A stretch of DNA of 64,000 nt from assembly GCA_046598525.1 (NCBI GenBank), contig JBKJIJ010000006.1:62001-126000 (forward strand). Direction: 5' to 3'. Each line of letters opens with the position of its first letter. Within the stretch, counting starts at the first letter, position 1. The position numbers and the translations under genes are program-made. The stretch is from Methylotenera_A sp046598525. Its GTDB lineage: Bacteria; Pseudomonadota; Gammaproteobacteria; Burkholderiales; Methylophilaceae. The notes beneath the pieces were generated by a model. It was not told the origin of the DNA. It saw only the letters and a list, made by a program, of their open reading frames with translations, and made no database searches. This document shows positions 9,687-18,351 of this stretch, piece by piece.

Positions 9687-9703
9687 TGGCGCTTTTTAAG
9701 CCA
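9669..9703. terminator. Hairpin between converging genes
   Basis: TGGCTTAAAAAG at 9669-9680 pairs with CTTTTTAAGCCA at 9692-9703, a 12-bp perfect stem with an 11-base loop that contains the stop codon of the GGDEF-EAL gene. T-rich sequence follows on the plus strand. It probably terminates the signalling operon and may also serve the helicase transcript coming from the other side. Confidence 0.6.
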
Positions 9704-9744
9704 GTTTTACTTTAACTACTTTTTTTGCTGGTTAGTTGGTGATT

Positions 9745-11148
9745 CTATTTGGCGCGTAAACCACCTAATAAAGCGGCTACTGGTGCTTTATTAGAAGATG
9801 ACGAATTGTATTGTGGTTTTGCCACCACAACAGAAGGCTCATACGGCTTATCAAACCAAGGGTCGCGTGATGGTTTACGCACATATTGACGTGATTTTGC
9901 CGCTTGCCTGTTAGAGCTTAAAGATTCATTGGCAGTTTGGCTGCTGGCTTCTTCAGTGTGCGCCGATTTAGTCACTTTTTTAGCGGTATGTTTAATCTCA
10001 ATTGTTTCGCGTGTAATGCTGCGTTTAATCAATTTTTCAATTTCGGCTAAATACTTTTCTTCTTCTTCGCACACTAATGAAATAGCAACACCGCTTGCGC
10101 CCGCGCGGCCTGTACGGCCAATGCGATGCACATAATCTTCTGGTGCGCTTGGAATTTCATAGTTAATTACCATCGGTAAATCAGTAATATCCAAACCACG
10201 TGCCGCCACATCAGTTGCCACTAAAGCGGTAATTTTGCCAGCTTTAAAGGCATCTAATGCATCAATACGCTCTTTTTGGCTTTTATCGCCATGAATCGCG
10301 TCTGCTGAAATGCCTTCTTTTTGTAAAGCGCGGCTTAATTTGCTGGCAGTGATTTTTGTTTTAGTAAAAATAATCACTTGCTGGCTGTCAGATTCGCTTA
10401 GCAATTGCGTTAACAAAGCTTGTTTACTGCTTTGCGCCACCAAATACACTTTTTGCGTTACATTGTCGTTGGTAGCGTTACTGCGTGCTACTTCGATTAA
10501 TGTTGGATTCGTTAAAAAATCATCGGCTAACTTTTTGATTTCATTTGAAAATGTAGCTGAGAACATTAAATTTTGGCGCTGTTTTGGCAATAAAGCCAAA
10601 ATGCGTTTCAAATCAGGCATAAAGCCCATATCCAACATTCTGTCGGCTTCATCTAATACCAAAATTTGCACTTGCGATAAATTAAGCGTTTTTTGCTCAA
10701 CATGATCAAGCAAGCGACCTGGCGTTGCCACCAAAATTTCGATACCGGTTTTTAAATGCGGTGTTTGCGTTTTAATATCCACGCCGCCAAATACCACCAA
10801 GCTTTTTAAAGGCGTATGTTTGGCATAAACCTTAATGCTTTCTTCTACCTGAATCGCTAATTCGCGCGTTGGTGTAAGCACCAATGCACGTATCGGGTGT
10901 TTTGCTGGTGAAGTACTGCTGCTTGCAAAGGGTAATAGTTTTTGTAAAATCGGCAACGCAAAAGCGGCCGTTTTGCCAGTGCCTGTTTGAGCGCCAGCCA
11001 TTAAATCCAAGCCTTGCAAAGCCAATGGAATGGCCTTGGCTTGAATAGGTGTTGGCGTTGTGTAACCAGTCTCTTGCACCGCTTTTAACAGCGGTGCAGC
11101 TAGACCTAATGCGTCAAACATAACGAGATCAGTCGTTGTTGTATCCAT
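9745..11148 (-). CDS. rhlE: DEAD-box ATP-dependent RNA helicase, RhlE type
   Basis: The 467-residue helicase has the full motif set: Q motif TPTPIQAKAIP, motif I AQTGTGKT, motif Ia PTRELAIQ, DEAD box VLDEADRMLDMG, motif III SAT, ARGLD and HRIGRTGRAG. The C-terminal tail (about 380-467) is basic and low-complexity. RhlE-type enzymes remodel rRNA and mRNA structure. The first ATG is used here, but family members commonly start at the equivalent of residue 10 (MFDALGL), and neither site has a strong Shine-Dalgarno sequence. It follows another DEAD-box gene on the same strand by 13 bp, so the two are probably co-transcribed. Assignment to RhlE rather than a sister subfamily is moderate. Confidence 0.88.
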   Translation of the reverse strand: MDTTTTDLVMFDALGLAAPLLKAVQETGYTTPTPIQAKAIPLALQGLDLMAGAQTGTGKTAAFALPILQKLLPFASSSTSPAKHPIRALVLTPTRELAIQVEESIKVYAKHTPLKSLVVFGGVDIKTQTPHLKTGIEILVATPGRLLDHVEQKTLNLSQVQILVLDEADRMLDMGFMPDLKRILALLPKQRQNLMFSATFSNEIKKLADDFLTNPTLIEVARSNATNDNVTQKVYLVAQSSKQALLTQLLSESDSQQVIIFTKTKITASKLSRALQKEGISADAIHGDKSQKERIDALDAFKAGKITALVATDVAARGLDITDLPMVINYEIPSAPEDYVHRIGRTGRAGASGVAISLVCEEEEKYLAEIEKLIKRSITRETIEIKHTAKKVTKSAHTEEASSQTANESLSSNRQAAKSRQYVRKPSRDPWFDKPYEPSVVVAKPQYNSSSSNKAPVAALLGGLRAK

Positions 11149-11161
11149 TTAAACGCTATTC

Positions 11162-13105
11162 TTAAACAAAGCTACGTGGACGACGTGGTGCACCATCTCC
11201 GCCGTTCGTACGCGCAGGGCGGTCGCCTGTTGGACGAGGACGTGGATTGCCAAACTTTTCGCCTGTGTTGCTTCCGCTGTTATTTGATCTAGGCGCTGCG
11301 CTACGTGGTGCATCACCGCGTGGAGCAGAACGTGAACCTTCGTTACGGCCTGAATCACCACGGTTTGGCCTGTCACCAAAACTGCCTTCAGGTTTACGTG
11401 CAAATGGTCTGCTTTCAGTTGATCTTGGAGCACTGCTTCTAGGTGCGCTTGTTCTATCGCCTGATTTGCCGCCAAAGCCTTTGCTTAATTCGCGTGCAAA
11501 TTGCATATCGGTATCTTTAGTGTAGCTACGGCTGTTTCCATCAACTTCACGTGAAGGCGCTGCGCGGTTTTCATTAGCAAAACGGTCCGCATTACGCGCT
11601 GGACGCTCTGAATTTGAAAACGCTGGTTTATCACCAAAAGCAGGGCGGTCGCCGAAAGCAGGGCGATCACCAAATGAACGAGCAGGGCGTGCGCTATCAT
11701 TTGTACGCTCTTTATTGCGGTCGTTAAAACCACCAGAACGTGGGCCGTAGCTTTTTTCAATTGCTGGTTTTTCGCCCATTACGCGGTCACCAAATGTGCC
11801 ACGGTTATTGTCGCGTGATTGATAGCCAGCACGGTCACCTGGTTTATGTGCAGAGCGCTCATTACGGCCTGCGCCATAACCACCACGCTCATTACTGCCA
11901 CCACGTCTACCATTAGAAGGACCATCTGTTTTCATGGCGCGTTTTGGCTCAAAGCCTTCAATAACGGCTGCATCTAATTTTTGACCAGTATATTGCTCAA
12001 TTTTGCGCAATAAATGGCGATCCATATTTGATGCGAATGAAATCGCGATACCTTTATTATTAGCGCGACCAGTACGACCGATACGGTGTACATAATCTTC
12101 AGCAAATTTTGGCAAATCGTAGTTGATTACGTGTGAAATACCTTGCACGTCGATACCACGAGCGGCAACATCGGTTGCAACCAATACTTTTACATCACCT
12201 TGACGCAATTTAGTTAGCGTACGGTTACGCGCGCCTTGTGTCATATCGCCATGCAAAGCAGCTGTTTTATGGCCAGCAGCATATAAATCTTCTGCCAACA
12301 CATCAGCATGACGCTTAGTGCTAGTGAAAATAATTGCTTGGTTCATGTCTGGTGCAATCAACAAATGCTCAAGCAATTTGTTTTTGTGTGTCATGTCATC
12401 TACAAAGTGCAAACGTTGCTCAATATTGGCATGTTTTTCTTTTTGGCCAGCCACTTGTAGCGTGATTGGGTTATTTAAGAATTGTTTGCCGATGTGCATG
12501 ATGCCATCTAAAGTGGCTGAGAATAATAGTGTTTGGCGCTCTTTAGGCAAGGCCTCACAGATACGTTCTACATCTGGCATAAAGCCCATGTCTAGCATAC
12601 GGTCGGCTTCATCTAATACCAACATTTGCAAGCGGCTTAAATCAATGCGGCCGCGTTCCATATGGTCAATAAAGCGGCCAGGTGTGGCCACTAAAATATC
12701 TAATGGTTGTGATAATAATTTGTTTTGCAACGGGTAAGGCATACCACCAACAATACTGACAGTACGGGCACGGATATATTTACCGTATTTACGCGCTGCT
12801 TCGTTTACTTGAGCGGCTAATTCGCGGGTTGGTGTTAATACTAAAATGCGTGGACCACGGCTGTTAAGCGCATGTGGTGTGGCTAATAAGTTTAAAGCGG
12901 GCAATGTAAATGCCGCTGTTTTACCTGTACCTGTTTGTGCAGAAGCCATGATATCGCGGCCTTGTAAGGCTGGCGGAATAGCTTGTGCTTGTACAGCAGT
13001 AGGTGTGTCGTAGCCTGCTTCAAGCACGGCACGTAAAATAGTTGGGTGTAAATTTAATGAATCAAAGTTTGATTTTACTAATGTTTCAGATGTTTCTAAA
13101 GACAA
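11162..13105 (-). CDS. DEAD-box RNA helicase with Arg/Gly-rich C-terminal tail
   Basis: The start is set at TTG 13105 (protein begins MSLETSET, 647 residues) because AAAGGGAC lies just upstream; the frame stays open 14 codons further but without family similarity. Helicase core: about 15-375, with AQTGTGKT, PTRELAAQ, VLDEADRMLDMG, SAT, ARGID and HRIGRTGRA. The tail (about 410-647) is rich in Arg, Gly, Ser, Asn and Asp. It includes three tandem GDRPAF/GDKPAF units and ends RPRSFV. Such tails bind RNA non-specifically, as in CsdA/DeaD-type cold-response helicases. A strong promoter about 300 bp upstream gives it a long leader. The tail makes several false ORFs in other frames. Confidence 0.92.
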   Translation of the reverse strand: MSLETSETLVKSNFDSLNLHPTILRAVLEAGYDTPTAVQAQAIPPALQGRDIMASAQTGTGKTAAFTLPALNLLATPHALNSRGPRILVLTPTRELAAQVNEAARKYGKYIRARTVSIVGGMPYPLQNKLLSQPLDILVATPGRFIDHMERGRIDLSRLQMLVLDEADRMLDMGFMPDVERICEALPKERQTLLFSATLDGIMHIGKQFLNNPITLQVAGQKEKHANIEQRLHFVDDMTHKNKLLEHLLIAPDMNQAIIFTSTKRHADVLAEDLYAAGHKTAALHGDMTQGARNRTLTKLRQGDVKVLVATDVAARGIDVQGISHVINYDLPKFAEDYVHRIGRTGRANNKGIAISFASNMDRHLLRKIEQYTGQKLDAAVIEGFEPKRAMKTDGPSNGRRGGSNERGGYGAGRNERSAHKPGDRAGYQSRDNNRGTFGDRVMGEKPAIEKSYGPRSGGFNDRNKERTNDSARPARSFGDRPAFGDRPAFGDKPAFSNSERPARNADRFANENRAAPSREVDGNSRSYTKDTDMQFARELSKGFGGKSGDRTSAPRSSAPRSTESRPFARKPEGSFGDRPNRGDSGRNEGSRSAPRGDAPRSAAPRSNNSGSNTGEKFGNPRPRPTGDRPARTNGGDGAPRRPRSFV

Positions 13106-13407
13106 AATAATGTCCCTTTCGAATAAGTACAAAAAGGGCGCAAGCAATCACATCAATGCCGAAGCTATTTAAAACAGCTGTTCAACACAAAACGCGTAAA
13201 GCATATATATCTATTTAATAAGAATGCTTTTTACCAGCGCACGGGCATAGCCGCTAACCAGTAAAAGATAGATTGTTTGTAAATTAAATTTACGAATCTA
13301 TATGATAGTCGCTTCAACAAATCAATGAGCAACAAATGGGTCAGGGCAATGGATTAAAACTAAGAATTTCTAAACTTTTATTACCAACTTAGCTTTAAGT
13401 TGTGCGC
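13106..13407 (-). other. Long 5' leader of the helicase mRNA
   Basis: About 300 bases lie between the consensus promoter and the TTG start with no gene in them. The stretch is AT-rich and ends in the Shine-Dalgarno sequence AAAGGGAC. Long leaders of this kind are known for cold-induced helicase mRNAs such as csdA/deaD; here that is inference. No attenuator hairpin was recognised by eye. Confidence 0.4.
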
Positions 13408-13435
13408 ATTATAAGCATTTATATTACTTTGTCAA
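13408..13435 (-). promoter_or_regulatory. Sigma-70 promoter for the helicase operon
   Basis: On the minus strand, TTGACA (13435-13430) is followed after 16 bases by TATAAT (13413-13408). Both hexamers are perfect consensus. The -35 box overlaps the -35 box of the divergent typA promoter. Confidence 0.7.
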
Positions 13436-13457
13436 AGCTTTATTGCTTATATATAGT
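13429..13457 (+). promoter_or_regulatory. Sigma-70 promoter for typA
   Basis: TTGTCA (13429-13434), a 17-base spacer and TATAGT (13452-13457) place transcription start about 50 bases before the typA ATG. The -35 box overlaps that of the divergent helicase promoter by five bases, so the two polymerase sites should exclude each other. Confidence 0.6.
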
Positions 13458-13515
13458 CAGATTGTCATCTTTTTTGTGGTAAAATCGCGCCCTTTCAAAC
13501 CTACGGCAGTTAATA

Positions 13516-15330
13516 ATGAGCACTCCTCGCAATTTGCGCAACGTCGCAATTATCGCCCACGTTGACCATGGTAAAACCACCATGGTTGATAAACTTTTAC
13601 AACAAGCTGGCACGTTTGCTTCGCATCATGCCGTAGTAGAGCGCGTGATGGACAGCAACGATCTTGAAAAAGAACGTGGCATTACCATTTTGGCTAAAAA
13701 TACCGCGCTAATTTACGAAGGCACACACATTAATATTGTGGATACACCTGGCCATGCGGACTTTGGCGGTGAAGTAGAGCGCGTATTAGGTATGGTGGAC
13801 GGCGTTGTATTGCTAGTGGATGCCGTTGAAGGCCCAATGCCGCAAACGCGTTTTGTGACTAAAAAAGCACTGGCACTTGGTTTAAAACCAATTGTGGTGA
13901 TTAATAAAGTGGATCGCCCGGGTGCACGTACGGATTGGGTGATTAATCAAACCTTTGATTTGTTTGCCAATTTAGGCGCAACCGATGACCAGTTAGATTT
14001 TCCAATTGTTTACGCATCAGCCATTAACGGTTATGCCATGTTGGATATGAAAACGACATCTGACAATATGCGTGCATTGTTTGAAACCATTATTAGCCAT
14101 GTATCGCCACCAGCAGGTGACCCAGCGGCACCATTGCAAATGCAAATTTCAGCACTAGATTACTCTACTTATACTGGCCGTTTAGGCGTTGGCCGTGTAA
14201 GTAACGGCAAAATCAAAACAGGTCAAGCTGTGACGATTATGAACGAAGACAAACAAATCGCTACCGGTAAAATTAACCAAGTGCTTGGTTTTAAAGGCCT
14301 AGAACGCGTGCCAGTAGAAGAAGCAGAAGCGGGCGATATTGTGATTATTTCTGGTTTAGATGATATTGGTATTGGTTTTACCATTTGTGACCGTGAAAAT
14401 CCAAAAGGCTTGCCGCATTTAGGCGTAGATGAGCCAACATTGACCATGGACTTTATGGTGAACACATCACCATTAGCCGGTACAGAAGGTAAATTTGTTA
14501 CCAGCCGCCAAATCCGTGATCGTTTAACTAAAGAATTATTGGTAAACGTAGCCTTGCGTGTAGATGAAACAGAAGATGCCGATATTTTCCGCGTATCTGG
14601 CCGTGGCGAGTTGCATTTAACCATTTTGTTGGAAACAATGCGCCGTGAAGGCTTTGAAATGGCTGTTGGTAAACCAAAAGTTGTTTTCCGTGAAGTAAAT
14701 GGCGAAAAATGTGAGCCGTATGAAATTCTAACGGTCGATTTAGAAGATGAGCATCAAGGTGCTGCGATGGAAGAATTAGGTCGTCGCCGTGGTGAAATGC
14801 AAAATATGGAATCAGACGGCAATGGCCGCACACGTTTAGAATATAAAATTCCAGCACGTGGCTTAATTGGTTTTCAAGGTGAATTTTTAACCATGACGCG
14901 CGGTACAGGCTTAATGGCACATATTTTTGATGAATATGCACCCGTAAAACCAGACATGCCAGGCCGTCGTAATGGCGTGCTAATTTCTGCTGAACATGGT
15001 GAAGCCGTTGCTTACGCGCTGTGGAAGTTGCAAGATCGCGGCAAAATGTTCGCGGTTCCAGGTGACAAATTGTACGAAGGCATGGTAATTGGTATTCATA
15101 GTCGCGATAACGATTTGATTGTGAACCCAATTAAAGGTAAACAATTAACCAACGTGCGTTCATCAGGCACCGATGAAGCCGTGCGCTTGATTACGCCAAT
15201 TTCATTAACATTAGAGTCAGCCGTTGAGTTTATTGATGATGATGAATTGGTTGAAATTACCCCAAAAACCATTCGTATCCGTAAACGTTACTTGCTAGAG
15301 CATGAGCGTAAACGTTCGATGAAAGACTAG
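13516..15330 (+). CDS. typA: Ribosome-associated translational GTPase TypA/BipA
   Basis: The product has 604 residues, the usual BipA length. It starts MSTPRNLRNVAIIAHVDHGKTT, with the P-loop AHVDHGKT, switch I ERGITI, switch II DTPGHADFGGE and NKVD for guanine recognition. These are followed by the EF-G-like domains III and V (RGRGELHL-type segment SGRGELHLTIL) and the BipA-specific C-terminal domain. BipA binds the 70S ribosome and supports assembly and growth at low temperature, in keeping with the divergent cold-type helicase. It is monocistronic, ending in a clear terminator. Confidence 0.97.
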   Translation: MSTPRNLRNVAIIAHVDHGKTTMVDKLLQQAGTFASHHAVVERVMDSNDLEKERGITILAKNTALIYEGTHINIVDTPGHADFGGEVERVLGMVDGVVLLVDAVEGPMPQTRFVTKKALALGLKPIVVINKVDRPGARTDWVINQTFDLFANLGATDDQLDFPIVYASAINGYAMLDMKTTSDNMRALFETIISHVSPPAGDPAAPLQMQISALDYSTYTGRLGVGRVSNGKIKTGQAVTIMNEDKQIATGKINQVLGFKGLERVPVEEAEAGDIVIISGLDDIGIGFTICDRENPKGLPHLGVDEPTLTMDFMVNTSPLAGTEGKFVTSRQIRDRLTKELLVNVALRVDETEDADIFRVSGRGELHLTILLETMRREGFEMAVGKPKVVFREVNGEKCEPYEILTVDLEDEHQGAAMEELGRRRGEMQNMESDGNGRTRLEYKIPARGLIGFQGEFLTMTRGTGLMAHIFDEYAPVKPDMPGRRNGVLISAEHGEAVAYALWKLQDRGKMFAVPGDKLYEGMVIGIHSRDNDLIVNPIKGKQLTNVRSSGTDEAVRLITPISLTLESAVEFIDDDELVEITPKTIRIRKRYLLEHERKRSMKD

Positions 15331-15343
15331 TAGTATTAGTAAT

Positions 15344-15371
15344 AAAAAAGCCAGCGTAAGCTGGCTTTTTT
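15344..15371 (+). terminator. Rho-independent terminator of typA
   Basis: AAAAAGCCAGC, loop GTAA, GCTGGCTTTTT: an 11-bp stem ending in a T run, 14 bases after the typA stop. The A-tract on the other side lets it work for minus-strand transcripts as well. The same GCCAGC core recurs in the terminator at 26241. Confidence 0.85.
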
Positions 15372-15432
15372 ATTGAATTCAATTAATTGATAATCTAATT
15401 TATTGAAATTGAGTTGCTTGAGAATCGATTAA

Positions 15433-17025
15433 CTAAACACCCTGACTAGCCAAGTAATCCTCATAATTACCCGTAAAGTCCACAATACCATCGGCTTTAA
15501 TTTCTAAAATTCGTGTGGCGATTGAGCTGACAAATTCGCGGTCATGGCTGACAAAGAAAAGAGTACCTTTGTATTTATCTAGCGCGGTATTTAGCGCTTC
15601 AATCGATTCCATATCCATATGGTTGGTTGGTTCATCCATCAATAGTACATTGGTTTTGGCTAGCATTAATTTGCCATAAAGCATGCGGCCTTTTTCGCCG
15701 CCTGATAGCACTTTGACGGATTTTTTGGTATCTTCACCGCCGAATAATAAGCGACCCAACATGCTACGCACGGCTTGGTCGTCATCACCAGCTTGTCTTT
15801 GCAATGTCATCCACTCAAACAAGTCTTCGCCTTGTTCAAATTCGTATTCGTGATCTTGCGCAAAGTAGCCAATGGTGGCCTTGTCCGTCCATTTCACTTC
15901 GCCATGTTTTGGTTGTAAATCGCGCGCTAGGCAGCGTAAAAACGTGGTTTTACCAATGCCGTTTTCACCAATAATCGCTACTTTTTCGCCTGCTTCAAAT
16001 ATCAACTCCACGTCATTAAATAAAATTTTATCAAAGCCGTGACTGAGTTTTTTAAGCTCTACCGCGTTGCGGTGCAGTTTTTCGCGCTCATCGTATTCAA
16101 AACGAATAAAGGGATATTGACGGCTTGAAGGTTTAAATACTTCAATTTTAATTTTATCAATTTGTTTAGCACGGCTAGTTGCTTGCTTGGCTTTTGACGC
16201 ATTAGCAGAGAAGCGGCGTACAAAGTCTTGCAAATCGGCCACTTGCTGCTTGGCTTTGGCATTGTCTTTGGCTTGCTGGTTACGCGCGGCAATACTGGCT
16301 TCCATGTAGTCATCATAGTTGCCAGTGTAAATGGTCAACTTGCCATAATCCATATCGCAAGTATGCGTACAAACCTGGTTTAAAAAGTGGCGGTCATGCG
16401 AGATAATCACCATGGTGCAATCGCGATTATTCAGCACGTCTTCTAGCCAGCGAATGGTATTAATATCCAAGTTGTTGGTCGGCTCATCTAGCAACAATAC
16501 GTCAGGGTTGGCGAACAAGGCTTGCACCAGCAATACACGCAGCTTCCAACCGGGCGCTACGGCGCTCATTGGGCCTGTGTGTTGCTCAATAGGAATACCC
16601 ACGCCTAATAGCAATTCACCCGCGCGTGCTTCAGCAGTATAGCCATCAAATTCGGCAAACTCGCCTTCTAGCTCCGCAGCGCGCATATAGTCGTCTTCTG
16701 TGGCTTCTAGGTTGGCGTAAATCGCGTCGCGTTCCTGCATCGCTTTCCACATTTGCTCATGGCCCATCATCACCACATCTAACACACGCTGGTCTTCATA
16801 GGCAAACTGGTCTTGGCGCAAAAACGCCATGCGCTCATGGTTATCTAATGCAATATTGCCAGCGGATGGCTCTAAAATGCCCGCCAATATTTTCATATAG
16901 GTGGATTTTCCGCAGCCGTTGGCGCCGATTAAACCATAGCGATTGTTATCGCCAAATTTGACAGAAACGTTTTCAAACAATGGCTTGGCGCCAAATTGCA
17001 TGGTGATATTGTTGCTAATTAACAT
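15433..17025 (-). CDS. ybiT: ABC-F family ATPase, YbiT type
   Basis: The 530-residue protein has two ATP-binding cassettes and no membrane segment. Each has a Walker A (GANGCGKST, GENGIGKTT), a signature (LSGGEKGRM in the second) and a Walker B (LLLDEPTNNLDI, LLMDEPTNHMDM), with an inter-domain linker rich in Lys and Arg at about 240-310. Length and sequence follow E. coli YbiT closely, including MQFGAKPLFENVSVKFG at the start and NYEDYLASQG at the end. ABC-F proteins act on the ribosome; YbiT is thought to influence translation. A 25-base gap separates it from an upstream palindromic repeat. Confidence 0.92.
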   Translation of the reverse strand: MLISNNITMQFGAKPLFENVSVKFGDNNRYGLIGANGCGKSTYMKILAGILEPSAGNIALDNHERMAFLRQDQFAYEDQRVLDVVMMGHEQMWKAMQERDAIYANLEATEDDYMRAAELEGEFAEFDGYTAEARAGELLLGVGIPIEQHTGPMSAVAPGWKLRVLLVQALFANPDVLLLDEPTNNLDINTIRWLEDVLNNRDCTMVIISHDRHFLNQVCTHTCDMDYGKLTIYTGNYDDYMEASIAARNQQAKDNAKAKQQVADLQDFVRRFSANASKAKQATSRAKQIDKIKIEVFKPSSRQYPFIRFEYDEREKLHRNAVELKKLSHGFDKILFNDVELIFEAGEKVAIIGENGIGKTTFLRCLARDLQPKHGEVKWTDKATIGYFAQDHEYEFEQGEDLFEWMTLQRQAGDDDQAVRSMLGRLLFGGEDTKKSVKVLSGGEKGRMLYGKLMLAKTNVLLMDEPTNHMDMESIEALNTALDKYKGTLFFVSHDREFVSSIATRILEIKADGIVDFTGNYEDYLASQGV

Positions 17026-17050
17026 GTGTTGCCTTAAATAAAATCAAAAC

Positions 17051-17153
17051 TAGCCACAGAGAAAACAGAGAAAAGCTTAAAAACGAAAAACTTAAATACT
17101 GAGAAATCAACTGTTTTTGACTTTCTCTGTGCACTCTGTGTCCTCTATGGCTA
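17051..17153. repeat. Palindromic CCACAGAG/CTCTGTGG repeat, copy 1
   Basis: TAGCCACAGAGAAAACAGAG (from 17051) is mirrored by a right arm at about 17121-17153 made of CTCTGTG units and ending TCCTCTATGGCTA. The arms contain internal CAGAG/CTCTG iterations. A shorter, better preserved copy lies at 20491-20565. Both are intergenic and lie upstream of minus-strand genes (ybiT, guaA). Confidence 0.75.
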
Positions 17154-17174
17154 AACTAAAACATAAATTATCGC

Positions 17175-17777
17175 TTAAAATTTGTTGTAGATAACGACTT
17201 CGCTCATATCCAATTGCCCAGCGCGCGGCATTGCTGGCTTAATCGCCTTGCCTACTGTAATAAACATGGCTGGCGTGTGGTCTGCAGGCAAGTTTAATAA
17301 ATGACCAACCGCATCAAAATCGAAGCCATCCATAGGGCAGGTGTCGTAACCCATCTCTTTTGCGGCTAGCATAATGGTTTGCGCGGCAATGCCACAACTA
17401 CGCATGGCTTCATCGCGTTGCGCGCGCTCATTATTTTCGTAATAATGACCAATCGCCGGCACTAAATAATCTTGCACCGGTTGCGGCGCATTGGCCCAAT
17501 AACGGCTTGGCTGCTTAGCCCACGCTTGTAGATCAGCGGTCAACACAATTAATAATGACGCTTCTTCTACTTGCGCTTGATTCCAGCTTACAGCGCGAAT
17601 TTGCTGACGCAAAACGGGATCAGTCACTACTACAAAGCGCCAATGCTGAATATTAAAAGCCGTAGGCGACAGCATGGCAAGTGACAATAGTGACTCAATT
17701 TCTGCTTGAGTCATTTTATGGTTGATGTCGTAATGTTTAATAGAACGACGGGTTTGTATAGCTTCAATAACGTTCAA
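17175..17777 (-). CDS. Nitroreductase-family FMN oxidoreductase
   Basis: The 200-residue protein begins with the family motif RRSIKHYD, followed by the FMN-contacting stretch LSPTAFNIQHWRFVVV and the late segment GYDTCPMDGFD. These enzymes use NAD(P)H to reduce quinones, nitro compounds or flavins; the physiological substrate cannot be read from sequence. It follows the GreA/GreB-like gene on the same strand by 18 bp. Confidence 0.88.
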   Translation of the reverse strand: MNVIEAIQTRRSIKHYDINHKMTQAEIESLLSLAMLSPTAFNIQHWRFVVVTDPVLRQQIRAVSWNQAQVEEASLLIVLTADLQAWAKQPSRYWANAPQPVQDYLVPAIGHYYENNERAQRDEAMRSCGIAAQTIMLAAKEMGYDTCPMDGFDFDAVGHLLNLPADHTPAMFITVGKAIKPAMPRAGQLDMSEVVIYNKF

Positions 17778-17795
17778 AATGCTTAATCCTAAAGT

Positions 17796-18296
17796 TTAGT
17801 TGGCAAAATGTATTGCCGTAATCGTTAATAGTTGATTGCCAGCAGGGCGCAACCAAGTTACTGTTTCATCTAATTTATGCCCAATCAGTGCGCGGCTAAG
17901 CGGCGATGTGTAGCTGATTTTATTGGCTTTAATATCAGCCTCATCTTCACCCACAATTGCATAACTGTGGCTATTGCCGTCTTCATCTTCAACCGTCACA
18001 TTGGCGCCAAACACCACGCTTTGGCTATTCACATCTGGCTGCGTTATTAATGCACTTTCTAATCGCGATGCCACATAACGTAAATCGCGATTCACCATGG
18101 CTAATTGCTGTATGGCGGCTTGCTCATCTTTTTTGGCGCTTAAAATTTGCCTTTTTTGCTCTAGTTCAGCCGCTTGTTTTTCTAATTGATGATAACCATT
18201 TATTGTGACGTAATTGGCATGCTGACTGATGGGCCGTTCAGGAATATCCGTACCAGCGTGCTCTAAATCATCTTCTTTAACAAATCCGCGGCTCAT
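17796..18296 (-). CDS. GreA/GreB-family protein with a short coiled-coil lacking the acidic tip
   Basis: The 166-residue protein starts MSRGFVKEDDLEHAG, the N-terminal extension seen in a betaproteobacterial GreA/GreB-like group. A coiled-coil region follows at about 35-87. The C-terminal FKBP-like domain (about 90-166) contains FGANVTVEDEDG, YAIVGEDEAD, SPLSRALIGHK and a final TITAIHFAN. True Gre factors carry an acidic hairpin tip (SENADY-type) that activates RNA polymerase cleavage. Here that place reads KKDEQAAIQQLAMVNRDL and the coiled-coil is shorter. It may bind the secondary channel without cleaving, like Gfh or Rnk proteins (inference). A strong hairpin ends eight bases before the start codon. 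Confidence 0.75.
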   Translation of the reverse strand: MSRGFVKEDDLEHAGTDIPERPISQHANYVTINGYHQLEKQAAELEQKRQILSAKKDEQAAIQQLAMVNRDLRYVASRLESALITQPDVNSQSVVFGANVTVEDEDGNSHSYAIVGEDEADIKANKISYTSPLSRALIGHKLDETVTWLRPAGNQLLTITAIHFAN

Positions 18297-18304
18297 AAAA
18301 GTTT

Positions 18305-18335
18305 AAGCCAAGCTTAATACGGCTAAGCTTGGCTT
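18305..18335 (-). terminator. 12-bp hairpin between lipoprotein and Gre-like genes
   Basis: AAGCCAAGCTTA (18305-18316) pairs perfectly with TAAGCTTGGCTT (18324-18335) across a 7-base loop. It lies between the stop of the lipoprotein gene and the Gre-like start. On the minus strand the bases after the stem are TTAAACTTTT and then the ATG, a weak T run. It could terminate the lipoprotein transcript or restrict access to the next start codon. Confidence 0.5.
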
Positions 18336-18351
18336 GCAGGCTAGAATAGGT

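Noticed and set aside
11149..11760. Extra protein genes opposite or beside the helicase tail
   Set aside because: They are other-frame readings of the Arg/Gly-rich tail, with abnormal composition and no initiation signals.
14528..15130. A 200-residue ORF antisense to typA
   Set aside because: It lies wholly inside typA on the other strand, has composition expected of an antisense frame and no promoter.
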